A stretch of DNA of 64,000 bases, from NCBI RefSeq assembly GCF_002944405.1, contig NZ_CP024307.1, forward strand, positions 392,501-456,500, read 5' to 3'. Made by a program: the position numbers and the translations under genes. Shown here piece after piece: positions 1 to 7,977 of this stretch; positions within the stretch are counted from its first letter, which is position 1, and each line of letters opens with the position of its first letter. Under the pieces are notes generated by a model. The model did no database searches. It was not told where the DNA came from and was given only the letters and a program-made list of their open reading frames with translations. This stretch comes from Sinorhizobium fredii (GTDB lineage Bacteria > Pseudomonadota > Alphaproteobacteria > Rhizobiales > Rhizobiaceae).

Positions 1-132
1 ACGGTCGTATCCAATTGGCTCAAGCTGTTGGGATATGATGCTTTTCCGGCGATGAACGGGATCGAAAAGATTGGCGGCGACAAGTTGTTTCTTGACGGTC
101 TTGTTTCGGTTTGGCAGGTTGATGCTCAATAA
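1..132 (+). CDS. sppA: C-terminal end of a probable signal peptide peptidase SppA (5' end outside window)
   Basis: The first frame is open from base 1 to a TAA at 130-132 and gives the last 43 residues of a protein. It ends in a segment reading KIGGDKLFLDGLVSVWQ, which resembles my memory of the C-terminus of rhizobial SppA/protease IV, a membrane serine peptidase that degrades cleaved signal peptides. A sppA gene just upstream of ihfB is also the order I recall in rhizobia. No catalytic residue lies in the visible part, so the identification rests on context and tail similarity. The fragment could be another protein. It runs in the same direction as ihfB and ends 117 bp before it. Confidence 0.5.
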   Translation, partial: TVVSNWLKLLGYDAFPAMNGIEKIGGDKLFLDGLVSVWQVDAQ

Positions 133-249
133 GGAAGGCTAGAAATGCCGCCCTGAGGCGAGATGGGGCCTCACCCATGCTCCGGGCGTCCGGTGAGGTC
201 TTCCAAGCGTCACAAACATTCACAAAAAGCAAAAGACCAGGGGGCGAAA

Positions 250-552
250 GTGATCAAGTCAGAACTGGTGCAGATTGTGGCCGCGCGCAATCCGCATCTC
301 TATCACCGCGACGTTGAAAATATCGTCAATGCGGTCCTCGATGAGATCACTGACGCACTCGCGGCCGGAAACCGGGTCGAACTGCGCGGTTTCGGTGCCT
401 TCTCGGTGAAGAACCGGCCATCGCGCTCGGGCCGCAATCCGCGCACTGGCGATTCCGTCTTCGTCGAGGAGAAATGGGTGCCGTTCTTCAAGACCGGCAA
501 GGAGCTGCGCGAACGGCTCAATCCAGGTATGAACGGTCAGGATGAAGACTGA
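250..552 (+). CDS. ihfB: Integration host factor subunit beta
   Basis: This is a 100-residue HU/IHF-family DNA-bending protein. IHF-beta pairs with IHF-alpha to make sharp bends at specific sites in transcription, replication and recombination. The sequence shows the N-terminal helices (start IKSELVQIV), the RGFGAFSV strand and the flexible arm with GRNPRTGD, whose proline intercalates DNA in this family. The acidic tail and 100-residue length favour beta over alpha or HU. I chose the GTG at 250 because a purine-rich GGGGCGAAAG directly precedes it and it gives the normal family length; the frame is open to 163 but that extension is not family-like. The alpha subunit gene is not in this window. 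Confidence 0.93.
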   Translation: MIKSELVQIVAARNPHLYHRDVENIVNAVLDEITDALAAGNRVELRGFGAFSVKNRPSRSGRNPRTGDSVFVEEKWVPFFKTGKELRERLNPGMNGQDED

Positions 553-673
553 GCGAGAGGCGCAGCGACGACAGCGCCGTACGTTTTGAAAGCGGCGGTC
601 GCCCCTCTCATTCCAACAGCGCACCGTGCCTGCCGCAGAGCATTCCGAGCCGGTGCCATAGCCGGAGCGGTGC

Positions 674-1015
674 ATGTTCAAGAAAATCGTCAACATCGTC
701 GTGCTCGTACCGCTCGGGGTGATCCTTGTCGCCTTGAGCGTCGCCAACCGACAGACCGTTACATTGTCGCTCAATCCCTTCGATCCGGCCGACAACGTGC
801 TTTCCGTATCCGCGCCGTTTTTCCTCTTCCTATTTCTGGCGGTCGTCCTCGGCCTGTTCCTTGGGGCCGCCGTGGTTTGGTTCAGCCAGGGCAAGTACCG
901 CCGCCGGGCGCGCAACGAGGCCCATGAGGCGCTGAAATGGCATCGCGAGGCTGAAAAGCACCGCAGCGAGGCCGAAAGGTTGGCGCAATCGAGCCTGCCG
1001 GCGCCGCAGAACTGA
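674..1015 (+). CDS. LapA-domain (DUF1049) small inner-membrane protein
   Basis: This 113-residue protein has two hydrophobic segments, about residues 5-24 and 44-70, joined by a short loop with ANRQTVTLSLNPF. A basic, coiled-coil-prone cytoplasmic tail follows, rich in Arg, Glu and Ala. That layout and the NRQ motif match the lipopolysaccharide assembly protein A (LapA/YciS) domain family. In E. coli LapA helps control LPS synthesis with LapB; whether the alphaproteobacterial version does so is not shown here. It lies 121 bp downstream of ihfB on the same strand, so co-transcription is plausible. No lapB-like TPR gene is adjacent. Confidence 0.8.
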   Translation: MFKKIVNIVVLVPLGVILVALSVANRQTVTLSLNPFDPADNVLSVSAPFFLFLFLAVVLGLFLGAAVVWFSQGKYRRRARNEAHEALKWHREAEKHRSEAERLAQSSLPAPQN

Positions 1016-1037
1016 CTGGCCGAGATGCGGGCGCGCT

Positions 1038-1490
1038 TCAGCCCGCCGGCTCGCCGCTGACGGCGAGGTTCAGATTGGCGAAGAACTGCTGCGCGAGCTT
1101 CTTGGCCGTCGAATCGATCAGGCGGGAGCCAAGCTGAGCGAGCTTGCCGCCGACTTCGGCCTTGACGTCGTAACGCAGCACCGTTTCGTCACTCGCTTCG
1201 GCAAGCATGACATCCGCGCCCCCCTTGGCAAAACCGGCGATGCCGCCCTTTCCCTCACCCGATATCCGGTAGCTTTCGGGCGGATTCAGGTTGGAGAGCA
1301 TGACCGTGCCGTTGAAGGTCGCCGAAACCGGACCGATCTTGACCTTCACGACGGCCGTGAGTTCCGTCGGCGAGACCGCCTCGATCGCCTGGCAACCGGG
1401 AATGCACCGCTTCAAGATCTCGGGGTCGTTCAGGCATTGCCAAACCGCTTCCCGCCGTGCCGCGATCCGCTCCTCTCCGGTAATGTCCAT
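1038..1490 (-). CDS. CoxG-like SRPBCC-fold protein (CO dehydrogenase subunit G family)
   Basis: This 150-residue protein starts with MDITGEERIAARREAVW and continues with LNDPEILKRCIPGCQ, the signature of the CoxG/SRPBCC family of small hydrophobic-ligand-binding proteins. In carboxydotrophs CoxG acts in recruiting CO dehydrogenase to the membrane. Many alphaproteobacteria carry stand-alone relatives beside molybdenum hydroxylases or with no known partner. No molybdenum hydroxylase gene is near, so the substrate and role are unknown. The ATG at 1490 follows a GGAAG Shine-Dalgarno sequence. It runs convergently with the LapA-domain gene, 22 bp apart. Confidence 0.85.
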   Translation of the reverse strand: MDITGEERIAARREAVWQCLNDPEILKRCIPGCQAIEAVSPTELTAVVKVKIGPVSATFNGTVMLSNLNPPESYRISGEGKGGIAGFAKGGADVMLAEASDETVLRYDVKAEVGGKLAQLGSRLIDSTAKKLAQQFFANLNLAVSGEPAG

Positions 1491-1504
1491 AGAGCTTCCT
1501 CCCT

Positions 1505-1610
1505 TCTACTGTATGTGTCCCTAAATCGACCTCGATTTTAAGGACAAAGACATGCAGCAATTCAAAGTGCTACAGCGACCTTTGCGCGCCTGAGGCGCGC
1601 GACGCTGTAG
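1505..1610 (+). repeat. Dispersed rhizobial palindromic intergenic repeat, copy A (complete)
   Basis: The element has three parts in order: TCTACTG plus an imperfect inverted repeat around CCCTAAATCGA and CGATTTTAAGG (about 1518-1544); a conserved middle, ATGCAGCAATTCAAAGTGC, then TACAGCG (1552-1577); and a terminal hairpin GCGCGCC-TGA-GGCGCGC followed by GCTGTAG. Bases 1551-1585 match the reverse complement of 27914-27948 exactly over 35 bp. It lies between the divergent CoxG-like and methyltransferase genes, so it may add structure to the leader RNA of the latter. No ORF is present. Confidence 0.8.
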
Positions 1611-1783
1611 TGAAGTCACCGATCTTCGCAGACCGGAAACGGCTTTGCCAAGAGCATCCGCGATGCTATTGCACGCACTGAGCAAGTCGCGCGTCCGTCC
1701 GGGCGCGCGGCCAGGGCACATTCCCTCTGCTGGCCGGGCAAAAGGGATGTGCCGGTGATCGAGCGAAATCCAAGGATCAGCGC

Positions 1784-2926
1784 GTGAAGGAAAAAGATCG
1801 GCGATCGAAGAACGCCTCGGTCACGGCGGCCAAGGGACGCGGCGCAGAGGCGCGTGGCGGTCGTCACGAGCAAAGGCATTCTTCGGCAAAGGGCGGTCCT
1901 CAGAAGGGCAAGGCCGGCGGGCTGCCGTCGCCAAAGGCGGCGCCGCAGAAATTGCCGCGTTCGGCCGCACAGGAGAGCACGCCGCCGCGCCGCGTGGAGC
2001 CGCGGAGCGGCGCGAAGCCGGCCGAGACGGTGCCGCTCATCCTCGAGACGCGGCCGACCGCCGGCTACCACCTGATCGACAGCGGCGACGGCGAGAAGCT
2101 GGAACAGTACGGGCCCTATCGCATCGTCCGGCCCGAAGCCCAGGCGCTGTGGCCGAAGGCGCTGCCCTCTGGCGTCTGGGAAAAGGCGGATGCGATCTTC
2201 ACCGGCGACACCGACGAGGATGGCATGGGCCGTTGGCGTTTCCCGCAGGAAGCGCTCGGGGAAACCTGGCCGATGCAGCTTCTCGACACGGATTTTCTCG
2301 GCCGATTCACCTCGTTCCGGCATGTCGGGGTTTTCCCCGAACAGCTTGCCCACTGGTCGTGGATGAAAGACCAGGTCGCGTCGGCCGGCCGGCCGCTGAA
2401 GGTGCTCAACCTCTTCGGCTATACCGGCGTCGCCTCGCTGATCGCGGCGAAGGCCGGCGCGGAGGTGGCCCATGTCGATGCTTCCAAGAAGGCAATCGGC
2501 TGGGCACGCGAGAACCAAGCCATGGCGCGCGCCGAGAAACTGCCGATCCGCTGGATCTGCGACGACGCCATGAAGTTTATCCAGCGCGAGGAGCGACGCG
2601 GCAGCCGCTACGACATCATTCTGACCGACCCGCCCAAGTTCGGCCGCGGTCCGAACGGCGAGGTCTGGCAGCTCTTCGACCATCTGGCGGCGATGCTCGA
2701 CATCTGCCGCGAAATCCTGTCTGAGGATGCTCGCGGCCTGGTGCTCACCGCCTATTCGATCCGCGCCAGCTTCTATTCGATCCACGAGCTCATGCGCGAG
2801 ACGATGCGGGGGCGCGGCGGCCGGGTGGAATCGGGCGAGCTTATCATCCGCGAGGGCGGTCTCGACGGCACGGCGCCCGGTCGGGCGCTGTCCACCTCCC
2901 TCTTCAGCCGCTGGGTACCCAAATGA
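1784..2926 (+). CDS. Class I SAM-dependent methyltransferase (RlmI/RlmK-like, probable rRNA methyltransferase)
   Basis: This 380-residue protein has a basic, low-complexity first 85 residues (runs of K, R, A, P) and then a Rossmann methyltransferase. Motif I is LNLFGYTGVASL, followed by an acidic SAM-binding residue in HVDASKKAI. The catalytic-loop motif is TDPPKFGRG. NLFGYTG plus DPPKF is typical of the RlmI/RlmK/YccW group, which modifies 23S rRNA cytosine or guanine, but the N-terminal PUA domain of RlmI is not apparent. Substrate is therefore inferred only as RNA. The GTG start at 1784 has AAGGA seven bases upstream. Its stop overlaps the next gene's start (ATGA), so it is translationally coupled to the SPOUT methyltransferase. 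Confidence 0.85.
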   Translation: MKEKDRRSKNASVTAAKGRGAEARGGRHEQRHSSAKGGPQKGKAGGLPSPKAAPQKLPRSAAQESTPPRRVEPRSGAKPAETVPLILETRPTAGYHLIDSGDGEKLEQYGPYRIVRPEAQALWPKALPSGVWEKADAIFTGDTDEDGMGRWRFPQEALGETWPMQLLDTDFLGRFTSFRHVGVFPEQLAHWSWMKDQVASAGRPLKVLNLFGYTGVASLIAAKAGAEVAHVDASKKAIGWARENQAMARAEKLPIRWICDDAMKFIQREERRGSRYDIILTDPPKFGRGPNGEVWQLFDHLAAMLDICREILSEDARGLVLTAYSIRASFYSIHELMRETMRGRGGRVESGELIIREGGLDGTAPGRALSTSLFSRWVPK

Positions 2927-3780
2927 ATTCTGACAGAAGCGATCACGGCACGCCGCGCGTCGGCCAGGTCAAGGAGGTCACCAGCCTCACCAATCCGATC
3001 ATCAAGGATATCCGCGCGCTCTCCCAGAAGAAGCATCGCGACGAGACGCGCTCCTTCATGGCCGAAGGGCTGAAGCTGGTGATCGATGCGCTCGATCTCG
3101 GCTGGAAGATCAAGACGCTCGTCTATGCCAAGGCGGCCAAAGGCAAACCGCAGGTCGAGCAGATAGCGGCAAAGGCGGTGGCAAAGGGCGGGCTCGTCCT
3201 CGAGGTCAGCGAGAAGGTGATCTCGACGATCACCCGCCGCGACAACCCGCAGATGGTGGTCGGCATCTTCGAGCAACGCTACCGGCCGCTGAAGGATATC
3301 CGCCCTCAGGAGGGCGAGACCTACGTGGCGCTCGACCGGGTGCGCGATCCCGGCAATCTCGGCACGATCATCCGAACCGCCGACGCCGCCGGAGCGTCCG
3401 GCATCATCCTGGTCGGCGAGACCACCGATCCCTTCTCGCTCGAAACGGTGCGCGCAACGATGGGCTCGGTCTTCGCCTTGCCGATCGCGCGGGCCAGTGC
3501 CGAGGAGTTCGTCCGCTGGCAGAAGTCGGCCGGCGTCCAGGTGGTGGCGACGCATCTGGCGGGCTCCGTCGACTATCGCACCATAGACTACCGGTCGAAG
3601 CCGGTCGTCCTGCTGATGGGCAACGAGCAAGCAGGCCTGCCCGTCGAGCTCGCTCGCGAAGCCGGCGCACTGGCGCGCATTCCGCAAGCGGGCCGGGCCG
3701 ACTCGCTCAATCTGGCGATTGCCACCGGCATCATGCTGTTCGAGGCGCGCCGCCATCTTCTTTCATTGGATGAGCGCTGA
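2923..3780 (+). CDS. TrmH/SpoU-family RNA 2'-O-methyltransferase
   Basis: The 285-residue protein has an N-terminal substrate-binding domain (about residues 15-100, including [19 protein letters not shown] and FMAEG) and a C-terminal SPOUT knot domain. The three SpoU motifs are visible: [30 protein letters not shown] and a modified [18 protein letters not shown], where many relatives have SLNVS. Such enzymes use SAM to methylate a ribose in tRNA or rRNA; the exact site cannot be read from sequence. It overlaps the preceding methyltransferase by 4 bp and lspA by one base (TGATG), which suggests a three-gene transcript. Confidence 0.9.
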   Translation: MNSDRSDHGTPRVGQVKEVTSLTNPIIKDIRALSQKKHRDETRSFMAEGLKLVIDALDLGWKIKTLVYAKAAKGKPQVEQIAAKAVAKGGLVLEVSEKVISTITRRDNPQMVVGIFEQRYRPLKDIRPQEGETYVALDRVRDPGNLGTIIRTADAAGASGIILVGETTDPFSLETVRATMGSVFALPIARASAEEFVRWQKSAGVQVVATHLAGSVDYRTIDYRSKPVVLLMGNEQAGLPVELAREAGALARIPQAGRADSLNLAIATGIMLFEARRHLLSLDER

Positions 3781-4280
3781 TGAGTGAACGCAACACCCTT
3801 TTTTCCCGGCCGCTGCCGATCGCGCTTTTCATTCTCGTCGCGCTCGTTGCCGACCAGGCGATCAAGTATCTGGTGGAAGCCTTCCTGCCCTTCCAGGAGG
3901 CGGTGTCGGTCATCCCGATGCTCGCGCTCTACCGCACCTATAATTACGGCGTCGCCTTCTCGATGCTCTCCGGCATGGAAGGCTGGTTCATCGTCGGTAT
4001 TCGTCTCGCCGTCGTCACTTTCGTGCTCTGGCTGTGGCGCCGCACTCCGAAGGACCGCTTCTTCGCCCATCTCGGCTATGCGATGATCATTGCCGGCGCG
4101 CTCGGCAACCTCGTCGACCGGCTGCTCTTCGGCTATGTCATCGACTACATCCTGTTCCACACCGCCACCTGGTCCTTCGCCGTCTTCAATCTCGCCGACA
4201 GTTTCATCACCGTCGGGGCCGGTGCGATCATTCTGGACGAGCTGTTGCAGGCGAAAAAACCGCGGTCGCTAAAACTTTAG
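3780..4280 (+). CDS. lspA: Lipoprotein signal peptidase (signal peptidase II)
   Basis: LspA is an inner-membrane aspartyl protease that cleaves the signal peptide of prolipoproteins after diacylglyceryl transfer. The 166-residue protein has four hydrophobic segments and the family motifs [22 protein letters not shown] and FNLADSFI; the aspartates in the last two are the catalytic pair. Length is normal. Its start overlaps the stop of the upstream SpoU methyltransferase. The last step of the same pathway, apolipoprotein N-acyltransferase, is encoded about 24 kb downstream at lnt. Confidence 0.96.
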   Translation: MSERNTLFSRPLPIALFILVALVADQAIKYLVEAFLPFQEAVSVIPMLALYRTYNYGVAFSMLSGMEGWFIVGIRLAVVTFVLWLWRRTPKDRFFAHLGYAMIIAGALGNLVDRLLFGYVIDYILFHTATWSFAVFNLADSFITVGAGAIILDELLQAKKPRSLKL

Positions 4281-4327
4281 ACGTCCGTTGAAGCCATTCG
4301 GAAGGCTTGCCATGCCAGGTTGAAGGC

Positions 4328-6580
4328 ATGAGCGAGCTTCCATCGGTCAAGCATCGGAACCAAGCCGGCTCGGGCGCGCGATCCGGAGCGGCTGGAATCA
4401 CGTTCTCGAAGGCGACTACGCTCGGTGGTGGCTTGCGGCCGGCGATCGGCGGCGAAGCATCCGTCGGGCGACTTCTCCTTGCGCTCGCCGGCCTCGCTGC
4501 TGCGGGCGTTCTGCTGGTCGTCGGCGCGCGCGCCGATCTTTATCTGCTGCCGGTCCTTGCGGCCCTCAGTGCCCTTGTTGGCGGCTTTCTGCTGCTCTCC
4601 AGCCATGGCACGGCCTCCGGGCAGGTTCCGGAGGCGGGCAGGGCCGCAGCCGATGCGCTGTGTTCCGAGACGGCGAAGCTGCTTTCGACGATCCATGACG
4701 CGCTGGGCGACATTGCTCTCGTCCGCGGCATGGACGGCAGGATCGTCCAGGCGAACCGGGTGTTCACGCGAATGTGCGGGCGAGCCGACGTGCGGGGGCT
4801 GACCTGCTCCTCGCTGGGCCTCGAGTTCGAAACGCGGCCGGATCCCGACCGTTTCATCGTCCGCTTGGCGACGCCGGCGGGCTTGCGCCTTTTCGATTGG
4901 CACGATGTCGTGATCCGCGCCCCGGCAACCGGCCGGCTGATGCGCCACAGCATCGCCCGCGACATAACGGAGGAAGCGCAGGCGGCACGCCGGCGGGAGG
5001 AGGCGCGGCAGCGCGCCGAAGAGGCGAGCCAGGCGAAATCGCGGCTGCTTGCGACCGTCACGCATGAGATCCGCACGCCGCTTTCCGGCATTCTCGGCAT
5101 GAGCCATCTGCTCGCCCAGACGAAACTGTCGGCCGAGCAGCGGAACTATCTTGCCGACATGCAGCAGTCGGGCCACGCCCTGGTGCAACTGGTCGAGGAC
5201 CTGATCGACTTCTCCTCGCTCTCGGCTGGGCGCTTTCAATTGCATCCGTCCGGGCAAGACCTGCGCCTCGTCATCGAGAACGTCGTGGAGATGCTCTCGC
5301 ATCGTGCCCATGAGAAAGGCATCGAAATCGGCGCCGCGATCGATGCGAGTGTGCCGCGCTGCGTGGCCTTCGATGCGGCGCGGCTGCGGCAGGTGCTGTT
5401 CAACGTTATCGGCAATGCCGTGAAATTCACCGAGACCGGCGGCGTCCTCGTCACGGCCGGCTTCGAAGCGGGGATCGTCCGCATCCGCGTCGACGACAGC
5501 GGCCTCGGCATGTCGGCCGACGAACTGGCGCGTGTCTTCGATGAGTTCGAACAGGCCGGCGACGACGCCCAGCGCTCCAAGGGAACGGGTCTCGGTTTGG
5601 CGATATCCCGCCGCATCATGGAGGCTTTCGGCGGCAGCCTGACCGCGTCGAGCATCGCGGGAGAGGGAAGCCGCTTCGATATTCGCTTCCCGGTCGCTGG
5701 AGCCGGTTCGGCGGCTCAGCCCCGCCGCGGTGTCCTTGCCGACACCCATGTACTCTTGCTCGCTCCCGACGGTCCTGCTTCGACGGCGCTTGCGGCGACG
5801 ATCGAGACGCTCGGCGGCAAGTGCCACCGTGCCGGAACCCTCTCGGCCGCGCGCGCTGTCGCAGCCGACGCGCTCGCCGATCGCTTGCCGCTGACGGATA
5901 TTATCGTCGATCACCGCCATGCGGCGCAGTTGCGCGAACTCCTCTCCCTGGAGCCGGCGCTCGGGCGGCAGCGATTGCGCAAGACCTGCCTGATCAGCCC
6001 CGAAGAGCGCAGCAGCCATCCGCTCAGCAGGATGGGCGGCTACGAGGCCTGGCTGATACGCCCCTTGCGGGAGAAATCGCTGGTCGAGGTGTTGCTCGGC
6101 CGCATGACGGGCATCGAAAGGCGCGACGGGATCAACGACAACAGGCCGATCCTGAGGGCGGAGCCGCCGAAGGCGGCAACGGTCCGAGATCACGGCCGCC
6201 CGGTGCTGCTCGCCGAGGACGATCCGGTGAACGCCCTGATCCTGCGGAAAATGCTCGAAGGAGCCGGGCACGCCGTCCACCCTGTTGGCGATTTCGCCGC
6301 GCTCGAGGCCGTGTTGCGAGAGAAGGGTGCCCCGGCGCTCATCGTGACGGACGTCAACATGCCGGGCGGCGACGGTCTTGCCCTGCTGCGGCGCCTTCGC
6401 GCGGAGGAAGCGCCCGGAACGGGACGTCGCCTGCCGGTGATCGTTCTGACCTCCGACGTCCGCAGCGATCTTCATCGGCTGTTGCTTGCGGCCGGCGTCG
6501 ACGCCGTTCTCACAAAGCCGGTCGAACCGCAGCAGTTCCTCAATGAAGTCGCTCGGCTGCTTGGGGTCGGGCAAGCCTAG
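4328..6580 (+). CDS. Orphan hybrid sensor histidine kinase with pseudo-receiver and receiver domains
   Basis: From the ATG at 4328 the protein has 750 residues. Two adjacent membrane segments (about 47-66 and 70-92) precede a PAS-like region (about 115-205). A coiled linker leads to the HisKA dimerisation helix with the phospho-accepting His in TVTHEIRTPLSG (about residue 246). The ATPase domain has N, G1 and G2 boxes (NVIGNAVKFT, DDSGLGM, GTGLGLAIS). A receiver-sized segment at about 473-593 begins VLLLAPDGP and lacks the usual acidic pair and a clear phospho-Asp. The last domain (about 624-745) is a normal receiver with AEDDP and the acceptor Asp in VTDVNMPGGDG. No partner regulator is adjacent; the signal is unknown. 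A TTG at 4307 would add seven residues. Confidence 0.88.
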   Translation: MSELPSVKHRNQAGSGARSGAAGITFSKATTLGGGLRPAIGGEASVGRLLLALAGLAAAGVLLVVGARADLYLLPVLAALSALVGGFLLLSSHGTASGQVPEAGRAAADALCSETAKLLSTIHDALGDIALVRGMDGRIVQANRVFTRMCGRADVRGLTCSSLGLEFETRPDPDRFIVRLATPAGLRLFDWHDVVIRAPATGRLMRHSIARDITEEAQAARRREEARQRAEEASQAKSRLLATVTHEIRTPLSGILGMSHLLAQTKLSAEQRNYLADMQQSGHALVQLVEDLIDFSSLSAGRFQLHPSGQDLRLVIENVVEMLSHRAHEKGIEIGAAIDASVPRCVAFDAARLRQVLFNVIGNAVKFTETGGVLVTAGFEAGIVRIRVDDSGLGMSADELARVFDEFEQAGDDAQRSKGTGLGLAISRRIMEAFGGSLTASSIAGEGSRFDIRFPVAGAGSAAQPRRGVLADTHVLLLAPDGPASTALAATIETLGGKCHRAGTLSAARAVAADALADRLPLTDIIVDHRHAAQLRELLSLEPALGRQRLRKTCLISPEERSSHPLSRMGGYEAWLIRPLREKSLVEVLLGRMTGIERRDGINDNRPILRAEPPKAATVRDHGRPVLLAEDDPVNALILRKMLEGAGHAVHPVGDFAALEAVLREKGAPALIVTDVNMPGGDGLALLRRLRAEEAPGTGRRLPVIVLTSDVRSDLHRLLLAAGVDAVLTKPVEPQQFLNEVARLLGVGQA

Positions 6581-6692
6581 CCGCCGCGCGGCATTGTCCC
6601 GCCTCGGGGTTGTCTTGCGTTTTCGTGTCACTATGTTGTTGCAGAAACGTGGTCTAAGCCCGACGGACACTGACGATTCGGGATGACACGGC

Positions 6693-7583
6693 ATGACGAT
6701 CGACCTTCTGGATTCGACGAGCGTGGTTGACACTTCACAGGCTTGCGTCCGCAAGACGATTGCGGCACCGGCAACCGATGTTCTCGGCCGTATCGCCAAT
6801 CTCGAAACGCGCCTTGCCCGTACGGCCGCGGAGATCGATGCGGCGCAGGCGGTACGCTACCGGGTTTTCGTCGAGGAGATGAAGGCGCAGGTGGCGCCCG
6901 AAGCAGAACGGCGCAAACGCGATGTCGACGGCTGGGATGCGATCTGCGACCACCTGCTCGTCCTCGACACGTCGATCGAAGGCGATGCCGAGGAGCAGAT
7001 CGTCGGCACCTATCGCCTGCTGCGCCAGGAGGTTGCCGTGCGCGCGGGCGGCTTCTATTCGGCCTCCGAGTTCGCGATCGGCGATCTTCTCGCCCGGCAT
7101 CCGGACAAGCGCTTCATGGAACTCGGCCGATCCTGCGTGTTGCCGGAGTACCGGACCAAGCGCACGGTGGAACTGCTCTGGCAGGGCAATTGGGCCTATG
7201 CGCTGAGGCACGGCATCGACGCCATGTTCGGCTGCGGTTCGCTTCCGGGCGTGGTTCCGGCGGAGCACGCGTTGGCGCTCTCCTTCCTGCACCACAATAT
7301 TCTGGCTCGCGACGAATGGGCGGTCGCCGCCCGGCCGGAGCTCTATCGCACGATGGATCTGATGCCGTCCGAGGCGGTTAATCCGAAAAAGGCGCTTGCG
7401 GCCCTGCCGCCGCTGATCAAGGGCTATATGCGGCTTGGTGCCATGGTCGGCGACGGTGCCGTGGTCGATCACGCTTTCCGCACGACAGACGTGCTGATCG
7501 TTCTGCCGATCAGCAATATTTCCGGTCGCTATCTCAACTACTACGGTGCCGACGCGGGACGTTTTTCTTCATCCGTCTCCTGA
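6693..7583 (+). CDS. olsB: L-ornithine N(alpha)-acyltransferase OlsB
   Basis: OlsB transfers a 3-hydroxyacyl chain from acyl-ACP to the alpha-amino group of ornithine, making lyso-ornithine lipid; OlsA then completes ornithine lipid. The 296-residue protein has the GNAT-like fold, with AAQAVRYRVFVEEM near residue 50, an acidic D(G)WD-D-C-DHLLVLD region, and FMELGRSCVLPEYR followed by LWQGNWAYALRHG. It matches the rhizobial OlsB family in length and motifs. Ornithine lipids are phosphate-free membrane lipids raised under phosphate limitation in Sinorhizobium. I do not see a convincing PhoB box in the 112 bp upstream, though TTGTCT (6610) and TATGTT (6632) with a 16-base spacer could be a promoter. 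Confidence 0.92.
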   Translation: MTIDLLDSTSVVDTSQACVRKTIAAPATDVLGRIANLETRLARTAAEIDAAQAVRYRVFVEEMKAQVAPEAERRKRDVDGWDAICDHLLVLDTSIEGDAEEQIVGTYRLLRQEVAVRAGGFYSASEFAIGDLLARHPDKRFMELGRSCVLPEYRTKRTVELLWQGNWAYALRHGIDAMFGCGSLPGVVPAEHALALSFLHHNILARDEWAVAARPELYRTMDLMPSEAVNPKKALAALPPLIKGYMRLGAMVGDGAVVDHAFRTTDVLIVLPISNISGRYLNYYGADAGRFSSSVS

Positions 7584-7709
7584 TCTCCCCATCACGCCGA
7601 TCGTTCAAGAAGATCATGCTCGGCGAAGCCATGCCTTTTACGTCGCAGTTTAACCGTTAACCACTTATTAAGTGTATGTTTGACTTCTAACATAATGAGA
7701 CGGAAATAT

Positions 7710-7888
7710 ATCCTCGTGGTTGGATCTCAATTTCATTACGAAGCGGTGTAAAAAAGAAGGGGGCAACCGCCGCTGCGGCTGGAGGGAGCCGCGATCGCGG
7801 AAAGTTCCGTATTTTTGATGACGTAAGCTGTAGGTTGGCCACAATGTATTGAGCCCACTTCCTTCTCAAGAAGTGGGCTCTTGTTTTA
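7710..7888 (+). ncRNA. Candidate intergenic small RNA ending at a Rho-independent terminator
   Basis: A plus-strand terminator lies almost 270 bp beyond the olsB stop, too far to be a simple olsB terminator. A promoter-like TTGACT at 7679 is followed 17 bases later by an A+T-rich GAAATATA. The interval between them contains GC-rich inverted segments around 7770-7800. Together these are what an independent small RNA of about 170-190 nt would look like. I do not recognise a known family such as AbcR, SmelC or 6S RNA. The start position is an estimate. A long olsB 3' untranslated region is the alternative. Confidence 0.3.
7851..7888 (+). terminator. Rho-independent terminator downstream of olsB
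   Basis: Perfect 11-bp arms GAGCCCACTTC and GAAGTGGGCTC enclose an eight-base loop and are followed by TTGTTTTATT. The uridine tract is on the plus strand only. Confidence 0.88.
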
Positions 7889-7977
7889 TTTGGAGACTTT
7901 GTACCGTTACTGTACAGATTCACAAATGCGCTTGACTACGACAAGGTGGGCCGTGCCGAAACGGCGCATCCGCCCCG

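Larger units (their letters stand above)
7584..7977. other. 394-bp gene-free interval between olsB and tme
   Basis: The only reading frames here are short and have no protein-like composition. The first 90 bases after olsB contain an A+T-rich stretch (about 7640-7700) with TTGACT at 7679. A strong terminator sits at 7851-7888. The last 90 bases before the end of tme on the other strand show nothing I recognise. The interval is treated below as a possible small-RNA locus. Confidence 0.6.

Noticed and set aside
4277..6799. An 840-codon minus-strand frame across the hybrid kinase
   Set aside because: The plus-strand frame has all kinase motifs in order; the antisense frame has none and also overlaps the starts of neighbouring genes.
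7687..7923. A 78-codon minus-strand frame between olsB and tme
   Set aside because: It has no ribosome site, no domain, and spans the terminator hairpin of the opposite strand.
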